The notes: generated by a model not told the origin, from the sequence alone. DNA of 16,151 nucleotides from Chromera velia (GCA_018398765.1 JAHBMJ010000525.1:29020-45170); one strand, 5' to 3'. Positions 1-14,913 are shown, counted from the first letter of the stretch. Translations and numbers: made by a program.

Positions 1-128
1 CGGGAAGTAGACCTAGCTCAGCTGATTTGCTCATCCGAACTGCTCTCCGAACCTCGAATTTTAAAACAGACACACTGTCAAGCCCTACTTCGCATTTCAT
101 ATTTTTCTGTTTTCTCTCTTGCTCGCAG

Positions 129-258
129 GGAGAAGAGATGAGCGACCTAGAGGTGATCAGGGGGCACATCACCGACACGTGCATAGCGAGACTCGAAGAG
201 GTCGGCCCTAGTCTGTCTCCTTCTCCCTCTGTCCCTCTCTCCCTCTCTCCCTCTCTCC

Positions 259-343
<85 letters not shown>

Positions 344-384
344 CGTGCGTGCGTGTGTGTGTGTGTGTGTGTGTGCGTGCGTGC

Positions 385-423
<39 letters not shown>

Positions 424-424
424 C

Positions 425-496
<72 letters not shown>

Positions 497-596
497 ACCC
501 CTGCAAGACCAACCCCTACATGATGCAGGGCAGCACCTCGATCCACAGAGGCCTGGAAGTCTCCGCTTCTCTCTCAACGTCAGTCAGTCAGTCAGT

Positions 597-643
<47 letters not shown>

Positions 644-832
644 TCAACTCTTGCCTCTTTCATCCCTCGGGGCCTAACCATACGCCCTTCATTCCCGATG
701 CCTGGAGAGTCCGCTTCACAGTCCGGCAATTTAACTTGCCACGATCGATTTTCTGTAGTCTCTTTTCAGAGCCGTCGAAACAAAGAACGCAAAAGGAAGA
801 GCCAGAATTCTCCTGAAAATTCAACAATGTGA
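129..832 (+). CDS. 3' end of an unidentified spliced gene (partial, 5' end outside window)
   Basis: Product not recognised. I propose three phase-0 exons: 129-200, 508-558 and 770-832. The first follows a pyrimidine-rich acceptor (tctcttgctcgcag). It encodes a short acidic stretch (GEEMSDLEVIRGH then TDTCIARLEE) and ends at donor GTCGGC. The second encodes 17 residues starting TNPYMMQG and ends at GTCTCC. The third follows tctcttttcag, encodes a basic tail (SRRNKERKRKSQN) and stops at TGA 830-832. The ATG at 138 could be a start, but the acceptor just before it suggests an internal exon, so the gene probably enters from the left. An alternative uses donor GTGATC at 829 and an exon at 894-952 (about 20 residues, starting KMSGVLYDH), which would carry the gene rightwards and could even join it to the next gene. 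Support is only phase consistency, splice signals and protein-like composition. Confidence 0.35.
213..495 (+). repeat. Compound (CT)n-(GT)n microsatellite in an intron
   Basis: A pyrimidine (CT/CCCT) tract at about 216-308 passes directly into (GT)n at 309-495. The GT run is broken by three GTGC-type blocks near 338-352, 374-390 and 418-430. It fills most of the proposed intron 201-507. The long open frames through it are translations of the repeat, not genes. Confidence 0.97.
579..646 (+). repeat. (GTCA)n-(GGCA)n tetranucleotide microsatellite
   Basis: About five GTCA units are followed by roughly eleven GGCA units and then GTCA again. It lies in the proposed intron 559-769. The compound structure suggests one unit type arose from the other by a point change and then expanded. 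Confidence 0.95.
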
Positions 833-1971
833 TCCGTGACTCCTCTGTTTCGGCAAACCATCTTAGCGAACAATTTTTTTTGTCTTTGTGCAGAAAAATG
901 TCGGGAGTCCTGTATGACCACAGACTCGTGCTTCTCCCCTCAGCATATCATTCTTCTCATAGGTGGGTTGCAGTGAGTGTGTGTGTGTGTGTGTGTGAAT
1001 GATCCTGGTATTGTGCCTGGGAGGGGAGAGTCTCACTGAAGCACGGGTCCGCACAGCCACAGACAATTTCCGTCCCTGGACGGTGTCGGCTGTATTTGGA
1101 CCTCCCTCCTTTCCTTATCCTCAACCGATCAGGGGATCTGTCGGTCAGAGGAGACAGCCGGAGGGGCGACGGCCGGTTGGTCTGGAGGGACCCGACGCGG
1201 GAACGCTGCCGGTTAGACAGTCGTCCGTGAACGTCCCGGACGCCTCTTTGCGCACAGGCCGGACAACGCTTGAGGGAGCGGTTAAGAGACAACGGACAAC
1301 GAAGGAGCGGGTAGCGGGAGCGGCGGAACGAGCGAGCGAGCGAAGTGCAGGGGGCAATAGGGCCGTAGGGGGGGGGGGATATGGAAGGCTGGACAGCAGA
1401 GCAGAGCTAGCGTGTGGGGGCGGGATGGATGATCGGAGACCAACTGCATGGAGTTTGCCCTCTACCTACCTAACTCTCAGCGCGTTTTCCCCAGGTGTGG
1501 GCACTTTGATGCTTCAGCCCCTGATCGAGACACCAATTGACTCCCCTCCCAGCCGGCACACGCACGAGCATTAACTCGTGCGTTGTACCAGAAATGATTC
1601 TTTCACTTATGAAAGTGTTGACATCGTCCAAGAATAGTTATTTCGTGTCATCCATCTCTAAAGAATGCGACCTTGGTCCTCCAAGTTCTCTCTCTTTCCA
1701 CCATCTCTCCGTTCTCTCCGTTCTTTGCCGCTCTTATACTGCTGGTCATTAGTTCTTGGAAGGTCTTCATCCTTCGGAGTTTCCTCCTGTCTTCATTCCT
1801 GCATTTGTCTGCATATATCTTTCAAATCTTTGTCCCACTGGTGTGTGGAAGAAGTCTCTGTCGAACTAAATTCTGCCTGCCTTCGTTTCGTTTACCAAAA
1901 GATGGATCACATGCAGGAACAGATCGAGAACTTAGTTCTCTTGCTTTGCCTAACTGTTGCGCTTCTTGCAG
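833..1971 (+). other. Unassigned stretch between proposed exons; possible promoter or first exons of the MORN-like gene
   Basis: It contains a short (GT)n run at 977-997, a GC-rich block at about 1080-1440 with many CG dinucleotides and a run of nine or more G at about 1369-1379, then pyrimidine-rich sequence at 1660-1971. An open frame crosses 999-1574, and hydrophobic frames cross the pyrimidine-rich part. No frame has good splice borders that join in phase to the exon at 1972, which needs a preceding exon ending in phase 2. Possible acceptors are seen at ttttccccag (ending 1496) and gttgtaccag (ending about 1590). The CG-rich block could be a promoter or 5' UTR, but I see no TATA box and cannot place a start. 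Confidence 0.4.
977..997 (+). repeat. (GT)n microsatellite
   Basis: An uninterrupted GT run of about ten units. Confidence 0.95.
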
Positions 1972-4900
1972 GCCTGAGTTGCGTCAATTCTTCGACACCA
2001 CAATTCTGTCCAGCAGTTTTGTCGTTCTCTGTCTGGACTTCCCGATCGATGTACTGACTTTCCGAAGAGACTGCAAGAGCCTCTTTAAAGCAGTCCACGC
2101 TCTCAAGCCCAGTCTCGTCACAGACAGGCGACTCTTCCTGTGCGTCAACGCCCAGCCACACCGCACCCAGGTGCCTCCCTCTCCACGAACAGTCAACAGA
2201 TTTGCAGGCGGAGCAGCTGTGGCTGCTGGAAACTCCGCAGACGGCAAGAATAAATCCCGCTCTCCCTCGTCAAGGAAAGGCAGTACCCTCGCGCAAGGCG
2301 CAGGAGGCATCGAGAGACTTGAGCTTTCCCACAAAGCCTCTCCGTCTCCGCGAGTGATATCTGGGCAGACTCCACGACAGCCCCCGAGCACTTGTGGTGG
2401 TGTGAGTGAAGTGGAAGAGGAACCCTGTCCGGGGGGCGTGTCCGTCTCTGCTGCTGGGGTTGCAACGCCCAGGGGAGTGAGGGGCAGGGAGGCTCTGGCT
2501 GCAGCGAAGAAGGAGGGGATCGGGGCGGTTGAATATTCGGAGAGCGATGAGGATTCGGAGCAGGGGGCGAGGGGAAGCTCTGAAGAGGTCGATCTGATAG
2601 GCAGAAAGAAGTAAAGGTAGTCCGGCAGATAGACAGGCAAAGAGGCAGTCAGACAGCTAAGCAGGCTCAAAGGCAAGGACAGGTGACACAGAGAGCAGAG
2701 AAAGAAGGCAAGAGGGGGAGATAGCCAGAGTCAACGCATGAAAAAGAAACTTCGGTTGAAAGAACGCAGGTGGAGACACTTTCATACAAAACAAGATTAG
2801 AAAAGCAGCACGATCGCTTGAAATGAGCAGCCAAAATACGTGCGTCTGCTCCTAAAATTGGATTGGTCAGCCTTATCACATGACAGAGACCGAAAATATG
2901 TTAATTCATTGTCTGTTTCCGATGATATTGCAGGAAGACCGCGCTGAGGCGTCCTTCATGGGTGTACTCTCAAACAGTCCCTCAAAGCAAACCCCGCGTA
3001 CACCCAGACAAACAGCAGAAGAGAAAAGTCCAGCAAAGCAAAGACCAGCACCAGAGGAGAAAAGAGAAAGAGGATCGTCCCCTCCTGTTGCGGCCTCTCC
3101 TCGCACAGTGCCTTCAATCGTGTCCCAAAGACGCCAGGAAGAAAAATCGGCAGCCGACTCTCTGTCAACCGAAGGAACAAAAGCAGGAAAACATAACACA
3201 GACATCCACCAGAATCCCCCCTCTTTCGATGCCTCTACTGGCGCACAATTCCTTCAACAATCCTCTTTGCAGTCAAACCAGTCCCAGCAAAGACAGCCCA
3301 ACTGTCCCCAGTATGATCCGAAGAAAATGCCACGGTTGTCCCTTTCCAAAATTCTAACACCCCAGGCACTCTCGAAGGACAGTAAAACAAAACCAAAGAA
3401 ACAAATGTCCCGGCATCAACCGTACCCTCATCCCCACACGACTGCCGTCAGAGTAGTGCATCGTCGCATATCCCGTGGGGCCTCTGGCGGGTCCGAGAAG
3501 GCCACTGGGAGGGACGACGGTTGCGGTCCATGTTTTGGAAAAGGGCGGTTGGAGAGAAGGGACTCCACTGGCAGTCTTGCCTTCATTGAAGGAGGAGACG
3601 GGAAGCCTGTGGGGAAGGAGGAGGCGATCGAAATGGTGGCAAGGATGGCAGAGGAGATCATGGAAGATGACGAGTGGGATGCGGACGGCAGGGGTGATGC
3701 TGCAAGTAGCATCCCTGACAGTCTCCCCTGCAATCTATGGGAGGGGGATGTTTTCATTTGTCGGACAGAACACGCGTACCTCGGTCGGGTTGCTTCTCGA
3801 AGTGTTCGGACAGGGGAGAAGGACGAAGAAAGGTGAACCAGGGGGAAGGGCTTGGCTCTGTGGGTGCATCTTTCTCTTTTTTCCTCGAGGGCCTTTTTAT
3901 TCCCCTTTCTGTTGCCATTGTGTCCCGTGGTGTCAATAGAGGCCATGCACAGAGATGTCCCAGCTTTTTAGTTGAGTTCGTGGAATCATTCGGAAGAGAG
4001 AAGCTTACACAACCAGCAACAAAAACAAAACCCTCTCCGTGCGCACGGATGCGTGCAGGTTCCAAGAGGCCATGGCCACCACCGAAAAGCCCACTGCCCC
4101 TGAGTTGATGGAGTTGCGGGGACGATCGCAGAGGTCAGCGGAGAGAGGAAGGGCAATCAAGCCGTGATCGAAAATTGATGTTCCAGAGCAAAACTTCCTT
4201 CATGCATTCGTTGGGGAATTGGCACGTCAGGTTGAATGACTTTCGTGTTTGTCTGTTCGTTCGTTCGTTTGTCTGCCCTCCTTTGTCTCTCCAAATGGTT
4301 TTGGTGATGCCTGTATGCAGCTTTGATTGGTTCCAAAGTTTGTTCGGGTGTACTGGGACTGCCAGGAAAGGTCAGCAATGACAACTACATTCTGTTTTCC
4401 TTTCCTTTTTTTTTCTCTCTTGAGTCAGTCGCTCATAGAGGAAGAGGTTTAGAAGATACTCATTTTGGTGTGCTTGTGTTTACACGCGTATCCATCTGTT
4501 TCTTTCAGACAGACTGTACATTGTGAGTGATCAGCGCCCGTTCTGAAACGTGCATGCTGCCTTCTGCTTCTGTGAGCTTCACTGAAAAAAAAGTGAATTT
4601 CACACCGGGAGTGGTACGACGAGAGGGGGGGCGTCTCCCTTTCTTGAGCCATATACAGCCCTGCTTTTGGACCTAAATTGTTTTGCTCTCGATCTCTGTA
4701 TGCAGACACCGCCCCATTGAGTCGGAGGGAGTGGGGGAAGTGGCTGAAGCGAGCATCGAACATGGAAGGCTTGGAGGAGAGGATTCTCCAGAAAGGCATT
4801 CGAGTGGCGTGTGGGAGTGGGTCCGTGGTGGATGGAGACACGGGGGCTCTTGCGAAACGGGCACTGGCGTTTCTCTTGGCAGCGATGCAGGGGGCTTTAG

Positions 4901-7023
4901 TGGAGAGGGGCGCGTATTTGGAAGATGCAGTCAGGGAAGGGGGGGGTGTCAGGGGTGATGGGAAGGTCTACAGGGGTGATTGGCGATTCATTTCTGTCAG
5001 TCGGGAGAGTGAGGAGGCAGGAGGAGAAACCGGAAGAGAGACTGACCGTCTGTCTGTTGCCGCGTTCTCTTCAGAACCCTCGGGGGACTCCGGAGAGAGC
5101 GCGATCGTTGAGGCATTAGGTGCGTCGGTTGGTTCCAAATTCATGAGATAAATGCAATCACTGGATGGATCTTTCTCCTCTGAAACCCAAGTCACGATCT
5201 TCTTTCATCTTCTCATTTTTTCATTTTTTGTCAGTCATTGCTGAGGTGTCGGGGCCGTCGCTTGACGCTCAAGTCTCCTTTTTGGTGTTTTGTTTTTGCC
5301 TCCTCTCTCCCTCTTTCTCCCCCCCCCTCCCTCTCTCTTATCCTATCAATCTCTCCCTTTCTCTCTCTTTCCCTTCCTGAACCCCTTGAGCAATCGCGCC
5401 ATCTATTAAGAGAAAGTCACGTGTTTCCCTGCATTTTCCTGTTTGCTTCCCTGCCCCCTCGATCCCTCATACCTCCTCCGTCAGGTCTGGAAGCTCCGGA
5501 CCCCGACACAATCTCTCTGATTGGACATCGCAACATCGCTTTTGGTGCTGCCTTTTTTGGTCTGCGAGGAGCTACACGTGCTCTGAAGAAGTTGGAAGAC
5601 TTCATTTTTGGACAACAGCAGCAGGGGCACCAGACTGTACCAGGAGGAGACACCAGAGTAGCAGCAGATGCTCAAACTTTAGCTCGGACACTTACTCGAG
5701 AAGGTCAAGGAGCAGCAGGACTTCGGAGACAAGGAAGGTCACACAGGGCCACAGCGGCTGGACCCCCTCCCCCCCCTCCTCCGGGGGGACCCAATGATGG
5801 CTCTGGAGAGGGGGGGGACAGTCCCAGACGAGCCCCGGCTCCTCCGCCCCCTCCTGCCCCCCCCCCCCTTTTGTTCCATGGAAATTCCCATGTAGACGTT
5901 TTCTTCTACCCAACAGATTCCCGATGGCAGTCCGGAAGTGCCAGGGCGGCCCAATTTGGGTGGCTCAGAAAGGCCAGAGGCTGGGGGGGAGAGGGAGGCG
6001 AAGAGACAGGGGGGGCAGTAGAGGCAGCCCAGGGGACCACAAAACCCAACAGGCCTCTCTTCATTGGAGCAATCTCGAGGGGAGTCCCACACGGTCAGTT
6101 CCATAAGGCAGATTTTACATTCAAAGGAAAGGGAAGAGATCCGATTCTGGGCTGCAATGAGTTGACTTTTTTTGGATGCACAAATTTTCTTTGTTTCGTT
6201 TCAGGGAAGTGAACACTTTTGCGCTATATACATTCACTCTGTCTCATGATATCCGCCCTCAGACCCTGATAATTCCAGGGAGGGCCTATCGTTTTGTTGC
6301 CGCTGTCCGAGCTGCCTGGTATGCAAGGTGCACAGTAACTCTTCTGAGATTTCTCTGCTGTTAACAGTGATGAAGCCAAGGGTCTGTCAAAAGAAAACAA
6401 ATTGTGCACACATTTATGTGAATCGATTTCAGGCTATGGTCACCTCTACTGGCCGAACGGTCGCGAGGCCCTGGTTGGTTTTTGGAACAACGGCGTCCTC
6501 TCCGGGGAGTGTCTTCTTCTTGCAGAGGACAGCGGACTGGTGATCGGGAAGTTGAAGATGGAGAAGGGAGAACCTGTGGGACTCGCAAGGTCGGTCCGTG
6601 CAGACAACGATGGATGAAGCAACAGTCAGGTCTTATTGCTCAACATTCAGACACACAATGATAACAAAAGTCAGCATCGAAGAGAAAAAAGTACAGGAGA
6701 GTTCCGAAGATTCGAAAGGAGATCATTTGTGCGAATCGAGCCTGAGAAAAAAAGGTTGAAGCCAGTAAAGCAGCTAATAGTTGAAGGAGAGATGGGCAAG
6801 AAAGGTTCGCGTGAGAAGGAGTTCCATTTTTGTCGGCACGGATTTAAATATCAGGTCCTTCCTTGTCCTTCCTCTCTGACATCTTTCTTCTCTTTTTTTT
6901 TATTCGATCCAATTTGTTTGCAGAGAAGTGGTTCATGAGGACCGGCGTCTGTTTTCTGGTTGGCCTTTCACGCACAGGGCCCTACCAATCGGAGGTCCTG
7001 TTTGCAGTTTTGAGCAAAGTTGA
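1972..7023 (+). CDS. MORN-like repeat protein with polyproline and long disordered N-terminal half (5' end unresolved)
   Basis: Exons joined by phase: 1972-2587, 2934-3832, 4321-4370, 4706-5119, 5485-6097, 6205-6318 (or 6327), 6368-6589 and 6924-7023, with TGA at 7021-7023. About 1,008 residues are visible. The first exon needs an upstream phase-2 exon and has no in-frame ATG, so the start is missing. Residues 1-500 are mostly low-complexity: Ser/Pro/Lys-rich, an acidic patch YSESDEDSEQ, then Gln-rich, then an acidic segment EEIMEDDEWD near 470. Residues 505-660 look folded and helical (FDWFQSLFG, EWGKWLKRA). About 745-800 holds polyproline runs (7P, 5P). MORN-like pieces are GDGKVYRGDWRF (about 625), PLFIGAISRGVPHG (about 850), GYGHLYWPNG with GFWNNGVLSGE (about 930) and RRLFSGW (about 985). 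MORN repeats usually bind membrane lipids or act as cytoskeletal scaffolds. A scaffold role here is inference. The 6097 border uses a weak donor (GTTCCA); the stronger GTCAGT four bases upstream would break the frame. Confidence 0.72.
6318..6368 (+). other. Very short intron (about 40-49 nt) in the MORN-like gene
   Basis: Splicing from GTATGC (6319) or GTGCAC (6328) to the acceptor ctgctgttaacag (ending 6367) is needed. Without it the exon runs into a stop at 6362-6364. Both donors leave phase 2, which fits the exon at 6368 (T then GAT GAA GCC). The other introns of this gene are about 107-490 nt, so this one is unusually small. The alternative acceptor ending at 6432 cannot be joined in phase. 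Confidence 0.55.
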
Positions 7024-7044
7024 CAAAACTTCATCTAAATCTCA

Positions 7045-7050
7045 AATAAA
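7045..7050 (+). promoter_or_regulatory. Polyadenylation signal AATAAA
   Basis: A canonical AATAAA hexamer lies 21 bases after the TGA of the MORN-like gene and is followed by a T-rich stretch (7053-7057 and 7084-7094). It implies a very short 3' UTR and supports 6924-7023 as the last exon. Confidence 0.6.
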
Positions 7051-7079
7051 AACTTTTATTCTAGGCGTCGGCTAAAACC

Positions 7080-7910
7080 CGTTATTTTTTTTTATCAAAC
7101 AGCTGTTGTTTAAGTACTGCACACGTGCTCTTCAATGTTTTTATGTGATAGTTGCGTATTTTAAGCCATTTTTGGTTCAATTTTGTTTAATACTCCACGT
7201 TAAAAAGTTCAAGAGAAAGACAACAAACTAGACAAAAAAAAAACTTTCAAGTCGATCGTTTTTTTTTTTTTATCATAGCAAATACCGAGGTAACAATGCA
7301 TGACACTAAAAAGTTAGTAAAAACTATGATAAATACAAGAATAATTGAAGAATTGCTCTGTATTTTACCGTATCTTATATTCTTTTTACAATATATAGAC
7401 CTAGATATAGGCGCGGTAAGGCGCGGTACTATCTTGCGCGGTATATACAACTTGGTAACACAGCGATAATATTAGGGAAAAACTCAACACAGCCCGATCT
7501 TAGGTCAGACAATAAAACTTTCTAACATTATTACAAAAATGTAATTCACTAGGAAATTCAAGAGGCTATGTCTTCTAGTATTTTTTTTTCTTTTATTTAA
7601 CTTTTATAAAGCACATAATCTTTAACGTAAAAGAAAACATCTGGGCTAGCTGTCATTTCACATTGTTTTAAATTTTGTTTAATTATACATAGCTCAAGAC
7701 TTCAACTTAGTTTGTGGAAATATTTAGGTTTTTGCATGTCAATCAAGGAAAAAAGAATTTTTATGTCTGACATAATTTCAAGTTAGTTTGATTCATATAC
7801 ATAACTCGGTATATGTTAATGACCGTTCAATCAATTTAGTAATATTATTATCTTTTTTGATCAAATTTGATGTTCAATCCTATCAAACAAAATCTAGCTA
7901 GCTACGTACT
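7080..7910. other. AT-rich intergenic island
   Basis: About 830 bases of clearly AT-rich sequence with poly-T runs (7084-7094 and a 12-base run near 7259-7272) between two convergent genes whose exons are GC-balanced. The borders are fairly sharp. No convincing gene: the 67-codon minus-strand frame at 7247-7450 is hydrophobic and Ile/Lys-rich, as expected from random AT-rich DNA. It contains a small GC-rich cluster at 7411-7443. Possible origins are an inserted organellar or mobile sequence, or simply a relaxed intergenic spacer. Confidence 0.7.
7411..7443 (+). repeat. Three copies of GCGCGGTA in AT-rich DNA
   Basis: GCGCGGTA occurs at 7411-7418, 7421-7428 and 7436-7443. The first two are spaced 10 bases apart and the third 15 bases further on. 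It stands out because the surroundings have almost no CG. It could be a protein-binding cluster or a remnant of a short tandem repeat; no function is shown. Confidence 0.7.
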
Positions 7911-8048
7911 GTATACAAACGTATGTTGCCAGCGTTCCAAATTCGATAGAAAATGCAATTTTCCCAGGAAGGTTGACCGCTGTCTGCTGAGCGCTGCTTT
8001 CCTTGCTCTTGATTCTTGAGAATAAATTAAACAAAACAGAGAAAGAGC

Positions 8049-8360
8049 AGAGAAAGAAACACAACATAAATATAGAGATGGACAAACAACCAGACATGCA
8101 CACAGACAGACAAGTCCGCTGGCAAACAGAGCTGCCCTCCTGGACAGTCGTTAGAGTGCACGCAGGCCTCCCTATCATTTGATTCAGGCTTGAACGTCCT
8201 TCAACCGGTCCTCCTGCTTCGCCTTCTCTCCCTGCGAAGACCGCAATACACCTCGCCAACCCACCAGATTTCACCTTCTCCATCCCCCACATACTGATAG
8301 GAGCCTGCCCAATCTCTTTTACGGAAGCTTTCATTCTGAGTGAGCCCTGGAAACAAACAT
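8049..8360. repeat. Tandem segmental duplication, copy 1
   Basis: From AGAGAAAGAAAC at 8049 the sequence matches 8380 onward at an offset of 331 bases. Only a few differences occur over roughly 210 bases (for example CCAGACATGCACAC against TCAGACGTGCGCAC), and divergence rises after about 8270. This copy has an extra segment near 8292-8338 before the shared AGCCCTGGAA at 8343-8352. Differences change amino acids freely in every frame, so it does not look like duplicated coding sequence. No terminal repeats typical of a transposon were found. Confidence 0.93.
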
Positions 8361-8379
8361 GCTGAAAACAGGCGAGGAG

Positions 8380-8660
8380 AGAGAAAGAAACACAACATAA
8401 ATATAGAGATGGACAAACAATCAGACGTGCGCACAGACAGACAAGTCCGCTGGCAAACAGAGCTGCCCTCCTGGACAGTCGTTAGAGTGCACGCAGGCCT
8501 CCCTATCATTTGATTCAGGCTTGAACGTCCTTCAACCGGTCCTCCTGCTTCGCCTTCTCTCCCTGCGAAGACCGCAATACACCTTGCCAACTCACCAAAT
8601 TTCACTTTCCCTATTCCCCACACACACGTACACACAGCCCTGGAAGCAAAGAGCGACGAT
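8380..8660. repeat. Tandem segmental duplication, copy 2
   Basis: Second copy of the unit at 8049. The best-conserved core is about 8380-8590; the shared AGCCCTGGAA reappears at 8636-8645 after a deletion relative to copy 1. The high identity points to a recent local duplication. Minus-strand open frames across both copies exist only because the unit has no stop in that frame. Confidence 0.93.
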
Positions 8661-10008
8661 GCAACAGAGCTCGGCCCCTGATGATGCAAGCAAAATCTAC
8701 ATGCATGAGCTTGCAAGGCTGATCGATTTCTCGCTTTCTCTCTGCCAGACTCGGGGTCGCTCAGGGTGGTCTCGAAATCCACTGACCGAGCTGCAAGAAT
8801 CAGGAGTCTGAAAAACAGAAAGTACGAGGCAGATCCATTCATTCTCACACAGATTTTCTCTACCATTTTGAAGAAGACGCCTAGAAAAAAAGCTCCTCTC
8901 GTAAATCAATCGGCAACTAAGCCACAAAGAGACCCTCCTCAGAGGGTCAAAAGAAGACAGAAGGGGAGTGGAAGAAGAAGAAATTGAGAGAGGTGGGACT
9001 GAAAGACGAGACGGGGGGAAAGAAGGGAAAACGCATTTTCCTGAGTTTCATTTGTTGACTAGTCTCTACCATTTGACAAAAAACATTTCCCTTGCATGTC
9101 ACTTGAAGCAGTGAAAACCGGAAAAGTCACTGACCCTCCTCAGAGGGGCTATTTCAAAAGAGTGTAAGGGAGGGGGAAGGAGCAAAGAATAGCGAGAAAA
9201 GATAAATGGGAGGGCCCGGGGTGGGGAGCGAGAACGACTGTAAGCTTTAGAGCAGAACGCATGCATGTTTCCTTCATTCATTCATTCATTCATCGACGTA
9301 CTAAAATTTTCTACCATGTTTTCAAACCAAAACAGAATTGATGGAAGAAGAGAGAGGGGTGGAAACAAAGAAAGAGTCGGAGAGAAAGACGAGGGGGGAC
9401 GGTATACCTTCTCTTCTTTACGTTGATGCAAAGACAGAGAGATGCGTTGGGCACACCGTGAGAGAGCAACCATACACAAACAACGGAACGGGCACAGACA
9501 AGAAAGAGACAGAGGCAGAAACCCAAAGAAACGGAGGCATCAGAATGAGTCCAACAAGAGACTCAGATTCGATCATTCCTATCTGAATGAAGTGCTCTTT
9601 CTTCCAGCCTTTCTCGTTTTGATCCTCACCCTCTGTTTTTTTGCACTCCTTTGCCTCCTTCTTTGTTTGCTCTAACTGTTGCAGCCTTTCTCCGTCTGCT
9701 TGTCCATCAGATCTCCTGCTCATTCCTTCTCCATTCCCTATTTTCATTTTCCTTCAAGGAAAACGAGCTAAAAACAGGTGTTTCCAGCTGTACTCTTCTT
9801 CCACGTCTCTCTATTTCTTTTACTTTCACACCCCTGCGTCCTGTCTTCTTTCGCGCTTTTCTCGGTGGCACCGTCACAGTCAGCGGCAGAGAGATGTGAA
9901 AAGCACTGCGATAGCGGAGGGGAACTTGAAAAGGGACAAGAGCAAATCGAGAGAACACTTTTTCGATAGAGTTGAAATTTTCATTCCCCCCCCACGTACA
10001 TCCTTCGA
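8661..10008. other. Intergenic, purine/pyrimidine-rich, no supported gene
   Basis: The plus strand is purine-rich at 8870-9240 and 9330-9560, then pyrimidine-rich at 9590-9880. A 7-base-arm inverted repeat lies at 8931-8948, a related copy at 9132-9147, and a (TTCA)n run at 9273-9293. A plus-strand frame ending near 8987 has a basic, lysine-rich tail and reads somewhat protein-like (RSLKNRKYEADPFILTQIF). It has no ATG and no good splice context, so I do not call it. This stretch lies downstream of both neighbouring genes. Confidence 0.5.
9273..9293 (+). repeat. (TTCA)n microsatellite
   Basis: Five TTCA units in a row, ending in TCATCG. Confidence 0.9.
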
Positions 10009-14386
<4,378 letters not shown>

Positions 14387-14576
14387 GGGGACATCTCACA
14401 ACAATACTAACTGTCAAAATAAAACATAAGACAAAACCAGAAAATACAGTCACATGCGCTCACGTACAAGACTGTCAGAGCCATCCATACACTTTCCCCC
14501 AGCCTGTTTCGTCGAAACCCAGGTCAGAACGTCCTTTGTGTCTTTACCCGTCTTAATGCATGGGCCCTATTTTTGT

Positions 14577-14676
14577 ACGCGCGCGCGGCCAAAATCCTGC
14601 ATGCCGATGCCGGGGCCCCATGCAGGCTGCCCGTAGGCTGCCCACAGCCAGCCCCCACTTGCAAGCTAGCTAGCTT
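14577..14676. promoter_or_regulatory. Hairpin- and palindrome-rich block upstream of the kinase start
   Basis: A (CG)n-like run sits at 14578-14587. Next comes an 8-base-arm inverted repeat, CCTGCATG (14596-14603) and CATGCAGG (14619-14626), around a GC-rich loop containing GGGGCCCC. AGGCTGCCC occurs twice in direct orientation (14624-14632 and 14635-14643). A perfect 14-base palindrome AAGCTAGCTAGCTT occupies 14663-14676. It lies about 190-290 bases upstream of the kinase ATG, where regulatory DNA is expected. No factor can be named. Confidence 0.45.
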
Positions 14677-14913
14677 CCAAAACATCTCCAAAGATCTCTC
14701 AAGCATCCTCAAGTTCCCGACTGGCCGATCATGTTCATTGTTGCCTGATATGTCATACTTGGTTATGGTGAAGTAAGTTCTCCGAAAGGTTTTCGGGGGT
14801 TGGCGGGCGTATTGACTGCCGACACAGCGTCGCCGTCTCCACCAGGCATCTCCTAGCTCTCCTCCTTTGCCTTCCGCCATGCGCCGCAGGAGCGCCAGGC
14901 ATGCTGCTAGGGT

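Noticed and set aside
27-816. Long open frames on both strands through the CT/GT repeat
   Set aside because: They are translations of the microsatellite (Cys-Val, Thr-His, Arg-Glu repeats), and the splice signals place the repeat in an intron.
999-1574. 191-codon plus-strand frame in the GC-rich block
   Set aside because: GC-rich DNA has few stops; other frames are open too, there are no recognisable motifs, and the phase does not join to the exon at 1972.
1665-2057. Hydrophobic frame resembling a small membrane protein
   Set aside because: The hydrophobicity comes from the pyrimidine-rich intron before the acceptor at 1971, and its second half overlaps a better frame of the MORN-like gene.
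5924-6106. Alternative frame in the 5485-6097 exon that would fit the strong donor at 6094
   Set aside because: The main frame is open for more than 200 codons from the acceptor at 5484 and carries the MORN-like motif; the alternative is Arg/Gly-rich filler.
7894-8866. Minus-strand frames of 146 and 221 codons across the tandem duplication
   Set aside because: They share the duplicated unit, differences between copies change amino acids freely, and neither has splice or start context.
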